Source: Nitrosomonas sp. Is79A3
GTDB taxonomy: Bacteria > Pseudomonadota > Gammaproteobacteria > Burkholderiales > Nitrosomonadaceae
NCBI RefSeq assembly: GCF_000219585.1
Contig: NC_015731.1
Coordinates: 1,364,001 to 1,428,000 of the forward strand
Direction: 5' to 3'
DNA length: 64,000 nucleotides
This document shows, in pieces, positions 8,535-18,383 of this stretch. The notes beneath the pieces are model-generated. The model was given only the letters and a program-made list of their open reading frames with translations. It was not told where the DNA came from and ran no database searches. Within the stretch, counting starts at the first letter, position 1. Each line of letters begins with the position of its first letter. The translations under genes and the position numbers were made by a program.

Positions 8535-10862
8535 CTATCTCGTCAACCCCGCATACAACACTGGTAATTTCTCCGGAAGTCGTTCCACATGATCCACCAC
8601 CAGATAATTGCGCTCACCAAAAATGCGCGACACATACTGATCTGCGCGTGGGTCGAGGCTCATGCAGTAGGTGAGAATGCCCGAGCGACCGGCTTCTTCC
8701 ACGGCTTTTTTGGTGTCGTGGCGCAGGTATTGCGGGTCGCGCACGTCGACGTCGGCGGGTTCACCGTCGGTGATGACGAGCAGCAGTTTTTTCGCGGATT
8801 TCTGTAGTTTCAAATAATGAGTGGCGTGGCGCATCGCCGCGCCCATGCGGGTGGAGAGTTGCCCGGTCATGCCGGCGAGCCGGGCTTTGGGGATTTCGTT
8901 ATAGGGTTGGTCGAAATCCTTGTAGCGGTAGTATTCCACATCGTGCCGCCCGTCCGAGCAGAAGCCGTGAATCGCGAAAGGATCGCCGATTTTGTTGATG
9001 GCGTTGGCGAGCAGTACCGTCGCCTGGCGGGTCAGATCTAGCACGGAGTAGTCATGGCCAGAAACTTTTTCGTTGGTCGATTCGGATAAATCGAGCAGCA
9101 CGAGCACTGAAATGTCGCGCACTTTGCGCACGGAGCGCATCATGATGCGAGGATCGGGTTGCATGCCCATGCGGATGTCGATCATTGAACGGATCGCGGC
9201 ATTGATATCGATTTCGTCGCCATCTTCCAGTTTGCGGATGCGGCGCGTGCCTTGCGGTTGCATGGCATCGAGCAGAAACTTCATGCGTGCGATTTCGCGC
9301 TTGTATTGCTGCGCGATATCGTCGATGCATTGTATATCGCCCAGCTTGGCGCGTTTTTCCTGAACCGTGGCCCAATCCGGGCGCTCCAGTTGAATCTGGT
9401 AATCCCATTCGGAATAGTGGTAGGGTGCTGACACCGGTTCTTTGCCTTCTAGGTCGTTGTAGGAAACGCCGGTATCTTCATAAGGAAAAAATTCGGTACC
9501 CATGACCCAGATTTCCTGCGCGTCGTCACCGGCGGTTTCCACCTCGACTTCGTTGGCGAATTCCATCACATTGACGTATTTGCGGATTTGTTTGGGCGCT
9601 TCATAGCCAGCCGACAGGGATTTGTTTAAGTCAAATTCCTCAAATTCCCAGAAATACCGATTGTCGTCGCGATACGGTGCGGTGAGCTGATCCGATAGCA
9701 TGGCGAAGGGAATGTTTTTTTCTCTAAAACTATGCGTCAGTTGAACGCCAATGTCCCATGAGATTTGATAGGTATCCAGTTTGTCCTGTGCGGCTGCAAA
9801 AAGCTGACGGCCTTCGATAATCCAAGGGTCGTTGTCCTGATAATCCGGGTCGAGTATAGCGCGTGCCAGGCGATTGAGATAATCGCCCATGGTGACAGCC
9901 CTATCCGGTGTGGCGGTATGCAAGACTGCCCAGGTTTTACGCAATCCCGGGAAGCGGCGGATGGAGCGTTCTTCGACGCGCGCATCTTCGATCACGGAGA
10001 TGACTGCCATTTGCATCGGACTCAATCCTTCCGCAGAAATCGGTTGTTTGGTTTCCACCAGATGTGCGGCAGCGTGCGCTGCAGCGGCACGATACACCTC
10101 GGTGGCGGGTATGCCCGCATGACTGTCATAGGCATCAGGCAGGTAAATGAAGTAATTTTCGATATAGGGTTTGTAACCTTCGCGCGTTTCAAAGTCACCG
10201 GAGGTGGGTTTCATGAAAAAATCACGTGCCCACAGTGCGCGTAGATACATATTGATGCGGCGTTGCACATCCACAAACAGGGTACCCTTGCGTTCTTTTT
10301 GCAGTACCGCGAGTGATTCCTTGGATTCCAATCCAAAATATTTGATCTGCTCTTCGTAATTCGTGCGATGCGCATGTGCTCCCCACATCGCCCAGCGGCG
10401 CAGTCCACCCAGAGTCAGTTGCCCAAACAGAATATCCAGTTTGTTGAGCATCGGACGCATGCCGCGCGGTGCTTGTGCAATCAAGGTATTCAGGAATTGC
10501 AGATAATTCTGGAATAGCTGCGCATCACCGAGCCGTTTCGCCGCAGTGGGGGAGGTGGCTAATACCAGCTCGATCACTGCGCCGGAAGTTCTGGAGGCGA
10601 GTGAAAGTGCAGAAGTCGCCAGATCACTGATAATATCTTCACCAATTTCTTTGGCTACCAATGGGACTTCATCGATCCAACAATCCACCAGACTGCGTCC
10701 GCGCCCTAATCCACGAATAGCCGAAGCGCCTTTCAGGTAGTTATCCAACCCGCGCGACGAAAAAGTTTTGACGGCTTCTGGCCATGCATGCTTGAGTAAT
10801 TCAACCGATTCTGGTTCTAAATCTTCCAGTAATTCTTTGTAGTCATCCAGATTAATACTCAT
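8535..10862 (-). CDS. cbbO: CbbO, RuBisCO activase subunit with VWA domain
   Basis: CbbO works with the AAA+ protein CbbQ as a RuBisCO activase: it recruits the CbbQ ring to RuBisCO so that inhibitory sugar phosphates are removed from the active site. The 775-residue protein ends in a von Willebrand A domain with a metal-ion adhesion site: DLSES at 591-595 (DxSxS), a threonine-containing TGQLSTR segment and ITDGEPAD at about 697-704. The long N-terminal part is helical, as in NorD/CbbO proteins. It is the last gene of cbbLSQO, 57 bases after cbbQ. An IS630 element starts nine bases past its stop, so any further operon gene has been separated from it. Confidence 0.95.
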   Translation of the reverse strand: MSINLDDYKELLEDLEPESVELLKHAWPEAVKTFSSRGLDNYLKGASAIRGLGRGRSLVDCWIDEVPLVAKEIGEDIISDLATSALSLASRTSGAVIELVLATSPTAAKRLGDAQLFQNYLQFLNTLIAQAPRGMRPMLNKLDILFGQLTLGGLRRWAMWGAHAHRTNYEEQIKYFGLESKESLAVLQKERKGTLFVDVQRRINMYLRALWARDFFMKPTSGDFETREGYKPYIENYFIYLPDAYDSHAGIPATEVYRAAAAHAAAHLVETKQPISAEGLSPMQMAVISVIEDARVEERSIRRFPGLRKTWAVLHTATPDRAVTMGDYLNRLARAILDPDYQDNDPWIIEGRQLFAAAQDKLDTYQISWDIGVQLTHSFREKNIPFAMLSDQLTAPYRDDNRYFWEFEEFDLNKSLSAGYEAPKQIRKYVNVMEFANEVEVETAGDDAQEIWVMGTEFFPYEDTGVSYNDLEGKEPVSAPYHYSEWDYQIQLERPDWATVQEKRAKLGDIQCIDDIAQQYKREIARMKFLLDAMQPQGTRRIRKLEDGDEIDINAAIRSMIDIRMGMQPDPRIMMRSVRKVRDISVLVLLDLSESTNEKVSGHDYSVLDLTRQATVLLANAINKIGDPFAIHGFCSDGRHDVEYYRYKDFDQPYNEIPKARLAGMTGQLSTRMGAAMRHATHYLKLQKSAKKLLLVITDGEPADVDVRDPQYLRHDTKKAVEEAGRSGILTYCMSLDPRADQYVSRIFGERNYLVVDHVERLPEKLPVLYAGLTR

Positions 10863-10919
10863 GGGAGCACCTGTTTATTTTTACAAAACAATCGATAGGT
10901 TTCTGAATTATCACAACAC

Positions 10920-11726
10920 TTAATTAAAGAAAGTGCTGACTGCGGCATCCAGTGCATCACGCATATCGGGATCATCGGTGATGGGTCGAACCAAAGCAAC
11001 ACGGCAAGCGGCATGCGCGTCTACTTTTTTGGCAATGAGGCTACCGGCGTAAATCAGCATACGCGTTGAGATGCCTTCATCCAATCCATGACCTTTGAGG
11101 TTGCGTGCACGTTCCGCAATTGATACCAGTTTTTCAGCAATTTCAGTGGACACCCCCGTTTCGTGCGACACGATTTCACTTTCAACGTCATGGTTAGGAT
11201 AATTAAAATCCAGTGCGCCAAAACGCTGTTTGGTGGATTGCTTGAGGTCTTTCATCAAGCTTTGATAGCCTGGATTGTAGGAAATGACAATCTGGAAGTC
11301 AGCATGCGCATGAACAAGCTCGCCTTTTTTTTCCAATGGCAAGACACGGCGATTGTCGGTTAATGGATGGATCACCACAGTGGTATCCTGGCGTGCTTCA
11401 ACGACTTCGTCCAGATAGCAGATGGCGCCATAGCGTGCCGCAACAGCCAGCGGACCATCTTGCCAGCGCGTGCCATTGGCATCCAACAAAAAACGACCCA
11501 CCAGATCGGATGCGGTCATATCTTCATTACAAGCCACGGTTATCAGCGGTTTTTTTAATTTCCATGCCATGTATTCAACAAAACGAGTTTTACCACAGCC
11601 GGTAGGACCTTTCAGCATCATCGGCATGCGCACCGAATAGGCGGCTTCATATAATTCCACCTCATCAGCTACGGGGTGGTAATAGGGCTCGGTAGTTACA
11701 CGGTATTGATCAATGATTTCGCTCAT
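10920..11726 (-). CDS. cbbQ: CbbQ, AAA+ motor of RuBisCO activase
   Basis: The 268-residue protein is a MoxR-type AAA+ ATPase. Walker A is GPTGCGKT at 40-47 and Walker B is ICYLDEV around 102-108; a sensor-1 region follows at VISYNPGY and an arginine-rich C-terminal lid ([11 protein letters not shown]). CbbQ forms hexamers that bind one CbbO and remodel inhibited RuBisCO. It is typical of the non-carboxysomal form IA RuBisCO (IAq) type. It is the third gene of the operon and lies downstream of a hairpin that probably lowers its expression relative to cbbLS. Confidence 0.96.
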   Translation of the reverse strand: MSEIIDQYRVTTEPYYHPVADEVELYEAAYSVRMPMMLKGPTGCGKTRFVEYMAWKLKKPLITVACNEDMTASDLVGRFLLDANGTRWQDGPLAVAARYGAICYLDEVVEARQDTTVVIHPLTDNRRVLPLEKKGELVHAHADFQIVISYNPGYQSLMKDLKQSTKQRFGALDFNYPNHDVESEIVSHETGVSTEIAEKLVSIAERARNLKGHGLDEGISTRMLIYAGSLIAKKVDAHAACRVALVRPITDDPDMRDALDAAVSTFFN

Positions 11727-11771
11727 GATGAACTCCTGTTATAGCTGTCTGAAAAGTACTTTATTTTGGTC

Positions 11772-11809
11772 AAAAAAAACCCCCGATCCTTTTACAGGTA
11801 AAGGGGGTT
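11772..11809 (-). terminator. Rho-independent (partial) terminator between cbbS and cbbQ
   Basis: Read on the minus strand, AACCCCC, an inner complementary pair (TTTA-CC / GG-TAAA type) and GGGGGTT form a GC-rich stem that runs directly into a seven-T tract. It sits 25 bases after the cbbS stop and about 45 bases before the cbbQ start. Because CbbQ is needed in much smaller amounts than RuBisCO subunits, a leaky terminator here would set the stoichiometry. Confidence 0.8.
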
Positions 11810-11833
11810 CCAGGGTACGAAACCCGTTGTATC

Positions 11834-12190
11834 TTAAACAGTCTTGCCGCGGTATATCACCATGGCAGTGCCTTGCGATTGGTTGAAATTGTTGTAGCCA
11901 ATTAAACGAACATGATTATTCGGGTTGGCTTTATGACACGCAGCAGCTTCTGCCAGCACGCGGTCTACATCAGTTTCACCAAACATGGGTAGTTTCCACA
12001 TATACCAGTAGGAATCCATTACATACTCTGGTTCTGTATGCTCAATGGCTGGATTCCAGCCTTTACTAATTAAATACTGTACTTGCTTCTTGATATCTTT
12101 GTCAGACATCGCAGGCAGGTAGGAAAATGTCTCAAACTTACGGCTTGCTGGATCACTGACACGTGATTTGTAATCAATTACTTCGCTCAT
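11834..12190 (-). CDS. cbbS: RuBisCO small subunit (form IA)
   Basis: The 118-residue protein is a full-length small subunit: [12 protein letters not shown] at the N-terminus, the conserved [10 protein letters not shown] block near 61-70, and [18 protein letters not shown] towards the end. Eight copies cap the large-subunit octamer and influence catalytic rate and specificity. It lies 79 bases after cbbL on the same strand and shares its promoter. Confidence 0.97.
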   Translation of the reverse strand: MSEVIDYKSRVSDPASRKFETFSYLPAMSDKDIKKQVQYLISKGWNPAIEHTEPEYVMDSYWYMWKLPMFGETDVDRVLAEAAACHKANPNNHVRLIGYNNFNQSQGTAMVIYRGKTV

Positions 12191-12269
12191 TCTTTATTCC
12201 TCATTTTTAGAGAGATGAAGAAGAAAAGCTATGTTAACTATCGGCTCTTCTTCTTTAGTCATGTGTTGC

Positions 12270-13691
12270 TTACTTGTGGGCTACGTCGAGCTTATCAACC
12301 GTATCAAACTCGAACTTAATTTCTTTCCATGTTTCCATGGCAATTTTCAGTTCGGGACTGCTCTTAGCAGCTTTGGTTAGAATCGCTTTGCCTTCCTTCT
12401 CGATTTCAACACCTTGGTTACGTGCTTCGACGCAGGCTTCCAATGCCACGCGGTTAGCAGCGGCACCAGCAGCATTGCCCCATGGGTGACCTAAGGTACC
12501 GCCACCGAATTGCAAGCAGGCATCATCACCGAAAATAGCAACCAGTGCTGGCATATGCCAAACGTGAATACCGCCCGAGGCAACTGGGAATACACCTGGC
12601 ATAGAACCCCAGTCTTGATCGAAGAACAGGCCGCGGCTGCGGTCTTCTTTGATGAATTTGTCACGCATAGTATCGATCCAGCCGAGGGTTGCTGCACGGT
12701 CACCTTCTAGTTTGCCTACCACGGTACCGGAATGCAGGTGATCACCCCCGGATAAACGTAGTACCTTGGTTAAAACGCGGAAATGAATGCCATGGTGCGG
12801 GTTGCGATCGAGTACGGCATGCATAGCGCGGTGAATGTGCAACAGCATTCCGTTGTTGCGGCACCAGTTAGCCAGTCCCGTATTGGCAGTTAAACCACCC
12901 GTCAAGTAGTCATGCATGATGATCGGTGCGCCCAATTCTTTAGCAAACTCTGCACGTTTATACATTTCTTCTGGAGTTGGTGCGGTTACGTTTAAGTAAT
13001 GACCTTTACGTTCTCCAGTTTCACGCTCAGCCTTTTGGCAAGCTTCCACCACGAATTCGAAACGATCACGCCAACGCATAAAAGGTTGACTATTAACGTT
13101 CTCATCGTCCTTAGTCAGATCCAGACCGCCGCGCAGACATTCGTATACAGCACGGCCGTAGTTTTTGGCAGACAGGCCCAGTTTAGGCTTAATGGTACAA
13201 CCTAACAGCGCGCGGCCATATTTGTTCAGACGATCGCGTTCTACTTGAATACCTGCTGGAGGTCCGCCGCAGGTTTTGACGTAGGCAATCGGGAAACGAA
13301 CATCTTCCAGACGCAGTGCGCGTAGCGCTTTAAAACCGAACACGTTACCCACCAGCGAGGTCAGCACGTTAACCACGGAGCCTTCTTCAAAAAGATCGAT
13401 AGGGTAAGCTACGAATGCGTAGAAACAAGTGTCATCGCCTGGAACGTCTTCAATCTTATAAGCACGTCCTTTGTAGTAGTCCAAATCGGTTAAAAGATCA
13501 GTCCACACTGTGGTCCAGGTACCCGTTGAAGATTCTGCAGCTACTGCAGCAGCAACTTCTTCACGAGGTACGCCGGCTTGAGGCGTAATTTTGAAACATG
13601 CCAGAAGATCGGTATCCAGCGGAGTATAATCAGGGGTCCAGTAAGTGTGTCTATATTCTTTCACACCAGCGTTATATATTTTTACTGCCAT
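12270..13691 (-). CDS. cbbL: RuBisCO large subunit (form IA)
   Basis: The 473-residue protein catalyses carboxylation of ribulose bisphosphate, the CO2-fixing step of the Calvin cycle. Active-site elements are intact: KPKLGL with K168 and K170, the carbamylated lysine K194 in DLTKDDEN, and HIHRAMHAV. The sequence is of the green-like form IA type and, with cbbQ and cbbO downstream, fits the IAq (cytosolic) group; no carboxysome genes are present. The start is placed at 13691 (MAVKIYNAG) because GGAGAAGAAACT precedes that ATG; an upstream in-frame start at 13736 would add 15 atypical residues. Confidence 0.98.
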   Translation of the reverse strand: MAVKIYNAGVKEYRHTYWTPDYTPLDTDLLACFKITPQAGVPREEVAAAVAAESSTGTWTTVWTDLLTDLDYYKGRAYKIEDVPGDDTCFYAFVAYPIDLFEEGSVVNVLTSLVGNVFGFKALRALRLEDVRFPIAYVKTCGGPPAGIQVERDRLNKYGRALLGCTIKPKLGLSAKNYGRAVYECLRGGLDLTKDDENVNSQPFMRWRDRFEFVVEACQKAERETGERKGHYLNVTAPTPEEMYKRAEFAKELGAPIIMHDYLTGGLTANTGLANWCRNNGMLLHIHRAMHAVLDRNPHHGIHFRVLTKVLRLSGGDHLHSGTVVGKLEGDRAATLGWIDTMRDKFIKEDRSRGLFFDQDWGSMPGVFPVASGGIHVWHMPALVAIFGDDACLQFGGGTLGHPWGNAAGAAANRVALEACVEARNQGVEIEKEGKAILTKAAKSSPELKIAMETWKEIKFEFDTVDKLDVAHK

Positions 13692-13882
13692 AGTTTCTTC
13701 TCCAGTTAAGTTCCACTCAACTCCAGCCAACAGCACAGGCAGAAAAGAGAGGATATTGCGTTACAAACAAGACTACTCAAATCTATGAAACACACTATAG
13801 CGCTATTTATCTATAAGAACAAATCAGTAATTCTGATATTTATGATAAGGTAATGTTTATGAGAATCTCACTGAGTTGATGT
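13692..13882. promoter_or_regulatory. cbbL-cbbR divergent promoter and probable CbbR operator
   Basis: The 191-base divergent region should hold both promoters and the CbbR operator. Two symmetric sequences stand out: ATAGCGCTAT at 13797-13806 and ATCAG-N5-CTGAT at 13823-13837, the latter inside an AT-rich stretch with repeated T-N11-A spacing typical of LysR sites. CbbR normally activates cbbL from such a site and represses its own gene. Individual -35/-10 boxes are not assigned. Confidence 0.5.
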
Positions 13883-14797
13883 ATGCTTCATCTTACTTTA
13901 CGACAATTGAAAGTGTTTGAATCGGTTGCGCGGCACTTGAGCTACTCGCGTGCCGCCGATGAACTCCATTTGACCCAACCTGCTGTTTCAATGCAGATTA
14001 AGCAACTAGAAGGCAATATTAGTTTGCCGTTATTTGAGCAACTGGGGAAACGAATTTATCTGACTGAGGCGGGACGTGAGTTATATCAATACAGTCGTTC
14101 AATTTCCCAGCAATTAGCTGATATGGAGGTTGCACTGGATGAATTGAAAGGCATGGAGCGGGGCAAGTTAAATATTTCTGTGGTAACAACTGCCAATTAC
14201 TTTGCGCCGCATTTATTGGCAAAATTTTGCCAGCGTTATAAAGGTGTAACAGTGAGTTTAAATGTCTCTAACCGAGAAACCGTATTGAAACAGCTCTCTG
14301 ATAATTTGATCGACCTTGCAATCATGGGGCAACCGCCTGATGATCTCGATATTGATAGTGAATCTTTTATAGAAAATCCATTGGTCGTGATAGCGCCGCC
14401 GGATCATCCTTTGTGCAAAGAACAGCATATACCGGTTAAGCGATTAGCCAAGGAAATTTTTCTGGTACGTGAATCAGGTTCAGGAACGCGCGGTGCCATG
14501 GAACGTTTTTTTGCAGCGCATGATGTCAAAATCAATAAAGGGATGGAAGCAGACACAACCGAAGCGATTAAACAGGCGGTTCAGGCAGGTATGGGGTTAG
14601 GGATTATGTCGCAGCATACGGCAGAATTGGAACTTGAAACGAATCGTTTGAAGATTCTGGATGTGCAGGGTTTTCCTATTATCCGTTATTGGCATGTAGT
14701 ACACAGGAAGAATAAGCGCCTATCCGGTGTTGCCAATGCTTTCAGAGAATTTTTGTTAAAAGAAGCTGCAGAATTGATGGCAAATTCAAAGAAATAG
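13883..14797 (+). CDS. cbbR: CbbR, LysR-type regulator of the Calvin-cycle operon
   Basis: The 304-residue protein has an N-terminal winged helix-turn-helix (LRQLKVFESVARHLSYSRAA, LTQPAVSMQIKQLE) and a periplasmic-binding-like sensing domain from about 92 onward. CbbR proteins sense metabolites such as RuBP, PEP or NADPH and switch on the cbb operon. The gene is divergent from cbbL across 191 bases, the classic arrangement. Start at 13883 (MLHLTLRQLKVF) matches the usual family N-terminus. Confidence 0.94.
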   Translation: MLHLTLRQLKVFESVARHLSYSRAADELHLTQPAVSMQIKQLEGNISLPLFEQLGKRIYLTEAGRELYQYSRSISQQLADMEVALDELKGMERGKLNISVVTTANYFAPHLLAKFCQRYKGVTVSLNVSNRETVLKQLSDNLIDLAIMGQPPDDLDIDSESFIENPLVVIAPPDHPLCKEQHIPVKRLAKEIFLVRESGSGTRGAMERFFAAHDVKINKGMEADTTEAIKQAVQAGMGLGIMSQHTAELELETNRLKILDVQGFPIIRYWHVVHRKNKRLSGVANAFREFLLKEAAELMANSKK

Positions 14798-14926
14798 AGA
14801 TTTCTCTAAGATAAGTCAAAGCACTATTTGATGAAATGCATAGGAATATGCCTGAATATTGTCAGGTATAGTTTGAAGTAATTCATATACACTCTCTTAA
14901 TCAGAATTTATTCAATAGCGTTTGAT

Positions 14927-15625
14927 ATGGCCCAACCAGACTTCATCAATGAGAATCAGTTCGATACTGAAAACGAAACAGGAGTCGGTGTTTATCTGAC
15001 ATGCGGTTTTGTCGCACTGATTGTTTTACTGGTGGATTTTATGACTCCGCTTGGTGTGGCGAGCGGTGTTCCCTATGTCGTTGTCGTGTTGCTCTCGTTA
15101 AAGTCGCCTGAAAAGCGCTTTACCTTAATCGTAGCTTTCATCTGCACCATACTGGTAGGGGTTGGATATCTCGGATCACCGCCGAGTGATATCCCGATGT
15201 ATCAAATTTTTGCAAACCGCACGATGGCAATATTAGTGATCTGGGTAACAGCGGTATTGACACTGATGCAACGAAATAAAGCGCATGAGTTACACCAAGA
15301 GCGATTAAAGAACATACAATCCATCAAAGAAGTCGAAATACGGGAAGAAAAGTTAAGAGTTTTAAAAGCTACGATGCGAACAGTACAAGATATCACAGGT
15401 AATTTCTTAAATAATTTACACTACTTTAAGTTTGAAATTGAGACAAATAAAACACTGTCGCCCGAATCCGTGAAGAAGCTTGATGTGCTTATCCAAGATA
15501 CATCACAGCGAATCGATAAACTGGGTAGTTTGGATGAGGTACGTGAAAAAAGAATGGCGGGTGATACGATAGGTATAGATTATGAGCATCCTGCAAAGGA
15601 TGAGGATACAATCAGCAAAAAATAA
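14927..15625 (+). CDS. Membrane protein with coiled-coil, degenerate histidine-kinase-like
   Basis: The 232-residue protein has about four hydrophobic segments in residues 20-112 (YLTCGFVALIVLLVDFM, VVVVLLSLK, LIVAFICTILVGVGYL, AILVIWVTAVLTLM), followed by a charged helix at 113-150 and a cytoplasmic helical region to about 200 (MRTVQDITGNFLNNLHYFKF). This resembles membrane sensor kinases of the type that start with a small integral-membrane module, but no phosphoacceptor histidine box in the usual H-E context and no ATPase domain are present. The role is unknown. It follows cbbR by 129 bases but need not be related to carbon fixation. Confidence 0.55.
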   Translation: MAQPDFINENQFDTENETGVGVYLTCGFVALIVLLVDFMTPLGVASGVPYVVVVLLSLKSPEKRFTLIVAFICTILVGVGYLGSPPSDIPMYQIFANRTMAILVIWVTAVLTLMQRNKAHELHQERLKNIQSIKEVEIREEKLRVLKATMRTVQDITGNFLNNLHYFKFEIETNKTLSPESVKKLDVLIQDTSQRIDKLGSLDEVREKRMAGDTIGIDYEHPAKDEDTISKK

Positions 15626-15656
15626 TGAGTGCTGTGAAAATAGAGAGAGGAGAGCA

Positions 15657-15884
15657 ATGTTATCAGGGCAGGGATCGGGTGGAAATGTATTAGCGGCAGT
15701 TTGTAGTTTCTTTATACCGGGTTTGGGTCAACTGGTCCAGGGGCGTTTATTGTCGGCATTTTTGTTTTTTGTAATCACAGGTGTGGGATACTTTTTTGCC
15801 GTGCTGATTGTTCCTGCAGTAATTGGTGGAATTTTCCATCTATGGTCAATCATTGATGCGGCACGATTCACAGGGCCGGCTTAA
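15657..15884 (+). CDS. Small TM2-like double-membrane-span protein
   Basis: This 75-residue protein has FFIPGLGQLVQGRLLSAFLF, a pattern of TM2-type proteins (a Pro-Gly-Leu-Gly-Gln turn leading into two closely spaced helices), a second hydrophobic helix (TGVGYFFAVLIVPAVIGGI) and ends with SIIDAARF. ATG 15657 is chosen because AGAGAGGAGAG lies just upstream; an in-frame ATG at 15582 overlaps the previous gene. Function unknown. Confidence 0.65.
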   Translation: MLSGQGSGGNVLAAVCSFFIPGLGQLVQGRLLSAFLFFVITGVGYFFAVLIVPAVIGGIFHLWSIIDAARFTGPA

Positions 15885-16191
15885 AGTAGGCTTGTAATTT
15901 GTGCAGGCGGTTTTCTTCTGATCAGCGAATCTATTCTGTGTTTCTGTCAGAGCGGAGTTACTGTTTCAAAGATAACCGATAGTTCCTTCAATTCCGCTGA
16001 ATACTTCCAGAAAACCTTCAATAGTCTTGACCCGATTGGTTTCCATTCAAAATATGTTGCATGATTCTTAGATTATTTATAGTGTTTCCCTTTCCCAGCA
16101 ATGCGAAGAAATAAATTGCTTCAGTCCGTAATCAGATAGAATTCAGTGCGTATTCACTAGCAATATCCTATTTTCATTTAATTTTTATTTC
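15885..16191. other. Gene-free leader region of rimO
   Basis: No gene, stable hairpin or clear promoter pair was recognised in this 307-base stretch. It is AT-rich towards the rimO start and presumably contains its promoter. Confidence 0.35.
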
Positions 16192-17520
16192 ATGTCATCA
16201 TTAAAACAAGCTTCACAAAAAGTTGGCTTTATTTCTCTTGGTTGCCCAAAGGCACTGGTGGATTCTGAACAAATCTTGACCCAGTTACGCGCCGAGGGGT
16301 ATGAAATATCATCTTCCTATGAAGATGCAGATTTAGTCGTTGTTAACACCTGCGGGTTTATTGATAGTGCGGTTGAGGAATCGCTGGATGCGATCGGTGA
16401 AGCGCTAGCAGAAAACGGGAAAGTAATTGTCACTGGGTGCCTGGGTGCGAAAGAGGATGGGGACGTGGTTAAAAAAGCCCATCCTCAGGTGTTGGCCGTA
16501 ACCGGACCTCACGCGCTGCCGGAAGTGATGTCTGCTATCCACACCCATTTGCCGCAATCGCATGATCCTTTTACCAGTTTGGTACCGCCACAAGGAATCC
16601 GGTTAACGCCCAAACATTACGCATATATCAAAATTTCTGAAGGCTGTAATCACCGCTGCACGTTTTGTATTATCCCTTCGATGCGCGGTGATTTGGTAAG
16701 CCGGCCGATTCATCAAGTTATGCAGGAAGCCGAGCATCTAGTGAATGCCGGTGTGAAGGAACTTTTGATCATTTCACAAGATACCAGCGCGTATGGCGTA
16801 GACGTAAAATATCGCACAGGTTTCTGGCAGGGCAGGCCGATTAAAACCCGCTTGACCGAGCTTGCGCAGGCATTGGGTACATTAGGAGTATGGGTGCGCA
16901 TGCATTATGTTTATCCCTACCCGCATGTCGACGAAGTGATCCCACTGATGGCGGAGGGCAAGATATTGCCTTATCTGGATGTGCCGTTTCAGCATGCAAA
17001 TCCACGTATTCTGAAAGCCATGAAACGCCCCGCCAATGCTGAGAATAATTTGGCACGCATTCAACAATGGCGCCAGATTTGTCCTGACATCACATTACGC
17101 AGCACCTTTATCGTTGGTTTCCCGGGTGAAACTGAAGCGGAGTTTGAAGAATTACTAGCCTTCTTGCAGGAGGCGCAATTAGATCGCGTCGGGTGTTTTA
17201 GCTATTCACCGGTTGAAGGTGCAACAGCTAATCAGCTTGCCGATCCTGTTCCGGAAGAAATTAAGGAAGATCGTCGTGCGCGGTTTATGCAATTGCAGGA
17301 AGAAATCAGCCGTCAACGTTTGGCAGCGAAAGTTGGCCAAAAGATGGTGGTTATGGTTGATGAACTTACTGAAAATCAGGTGATTGCAAGAAGTAGTGCT
17401 GATGCACCCGAAATTGACGGATTGGTATACGTGGAAAAAGCGGATCACGTTCAACCGGGGGATTTTATTGAAGTTGAGATCACTGATTCGGATACGCATG
17501 ATTTGTATGCTATTACTTAA
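16192..17520 (+). CDS. rimO: RimO, ribosomal protein S12 methylthiotransferase
   Basis: RimO adds a methylthio group to a conserved aspartate of ribosomal protein S12. The 442-residue protein has the full domain order: UPF0004 domain with three cluster-binding cysteines (C18, C54, C83), radical-SAM domain with CNHRCTFC (C152, C156, C159) and a C-terminal TRAM domain (from about 375, [17 protein letters not shown]). The opening [12 protein letters not shown] distinguishes RimO from MiaB. It is monocistronic here. Confidence 0.96.
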   Translation: MSSLKQASQKVGFISLGCPKALVDSEQILTQLRAEGYEISSSYEDADLVVVNTCGFIDSAVEESLDAIGEALAENGKVIVTGCLGAKEDGDVVKKAHPQVLAVTGPHALPEVMSAIHTHLPQSHDPFTSLVPPQGIRLTPKHYAYIKISEGCNHRCTFCIIPSMRGDLVSRPIHQVMQEAEHLVNAGVKELLIISQDTSAYGVDVKYRTGFWQGRPIKTRLTELAQALGTLGVWVRMHYVYPYPHVDEVIPLMAEGKILPYLDVPFQHANPRILKAMKRPANAENNLARIQQWRQICPDITLRSTFIVGFPGETEAEFEELLAFLQEAQLDRVGCFSYSPVEGATANQLADPVPEEIKEDRRARFMQLQEEISRQRLAAKVGQKMVVMVDELTENQVIARSSADAPEIDGLVYVEKADHVQPGDFIEVEITDSDTHDLYAIT

Positions 17521-17570
17521 ACATCAATATTCCAGCATATCACTGAGCACAGCAATTTGAACTTGCGATT

Positions 17571-17591
17571 CCCCGTGGCTTTGCCACGGGG
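17571..17591. terminator. Hairpin between convergent rimO and PEP-CTERM genes
   Basis: CCCCGTGGC and GCCACGGGG form a perfect 9 bp stem with a 3-base loop 50 bases after the rimO stop. There is no T-run, so termination is uncertain; it may instead be a dispersed repeat. Confidence 0.45.
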
Positions 17592-17655
17592 ATCATTATA
17601 GATTGCGTTTTTGACGTTAGTATAGCGCGCCGCTTTTTGGTTTTCTGCGCTGTAA

Positions 17656-17680
17656 TGCCCTGCGGTCTTGCCGCAGGGCA
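17656..17680. repeat. Second GC-rich hairpin, REP-like
   Basis: TGCCCTGCGG and CCGCAGGGCA form a perfect 10 bp stem with a 5-base loop. With the hairpin at 17571-17591 it makes a tandem hairpin pair in the gap between two converging genes, a common location for REP/BIME elements. Confidence 0.5.
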
Positions 17681-17736
17681 CGCGGAGCAAATTTATTCAA
17701 GGGTTTTTTAAACAAATTTGAAGCTAGTCTTTAACT

Positions 17737-18357
17737 TTAACGTACTTTTTGTTTGCGGATTGAAAAACCTATCAAACCAAACCCGATCAGCATCATGGCA
17801 TAGGTTTCTGGTTCTGGAACGGCACTGACGCCAATAACGAAATCATCCCAATCACCAAGATGACTGCTACCCGCGCTATCGTTGTAGCCAAGTACATACT
17901 GATAAATGGTGGAGCCGACGAGCATGTTTGTTCCAATCAGCCCAATTGAAGTACCGGTATCCCATGTTCCACCATTGAATGCGAATTTTCCAGAGTCACC
18001 TTCAAACTTGAAATTTAGCGGTCCAATCGCGCTAACCAATGAACTGACCGATGTTCCAATCGGATTGGATTCAAGCAGCGTGGTGCCACCTAAAATGTCA
18101 TAAAATTTATCGTTAAAACCCGATTCTTGGCCAAGAAAAGTGTAGGTAACCGTTTGCGACCCTGGGCCAGTGTAATCGAGATGACCAACGCTCAATGTTG
18201 AGCCAACGGACAAGGTTGCAAAACCCCCGATGTTAAATGCCTCGGTTCGAGTTACTGTATTTGTTGGAACAAACGAAAGCCCCGCATTAGCAGTGCCGCC
18301 TGCAATCAGTAACGCTGCAGTAATTATTGTTTGTTGCATGAAAAATCTTTTCTTCAT
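17737..18357 (-). CDS. PEP-CTERM surface/exported protein
   Basis: The 206-residue protein has a signal peptide (basic MKKRFF, then TIITAALLIAGGTANAG) and ends in the sorting signal VPEPETYAMMLIGFGLIGF followed by the basic tail SIRKQKVR, the exact form recognised by exosortase EpsH/XrtA systems. The body is a beta-rich, Gly/Ser/Thr-rich domain of the type shared by many PEP-CTERM proteins; its role is unknown, usually tied to exopolysaccharide or biofilm matrix. ATG 18357 is preferred because GAGGTGAG precedes it; a GTG at 18366 is the alternative. An IS5-family element is inserted only about 23 bases upstream of this ATG, so the native promoter has been displaced. Confidence 0.88.
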   Translation of the reverse strand: MKKRFFMQQTIITAALLIAGGTANAGLSFVPTNTVTRTEAFNIGGFATLSVGSTLSVGHLDYTGPGSQTVTYTFLGQESGFNDKFYDILGGTTLLESNPIGTSVSSLVSAIGPLNFKFEGDSGKFAFNGGTWDTGTSIGLIGTNMLVGSTIYQYVLGYNDSAGSSHLGDWDDFVIGVSAVPEPETYAMMLIGFGLIGFSIRKQKVR

Positions 18358-18383
18358 TTTTCTCACCTCAAAGGAATTATTAA

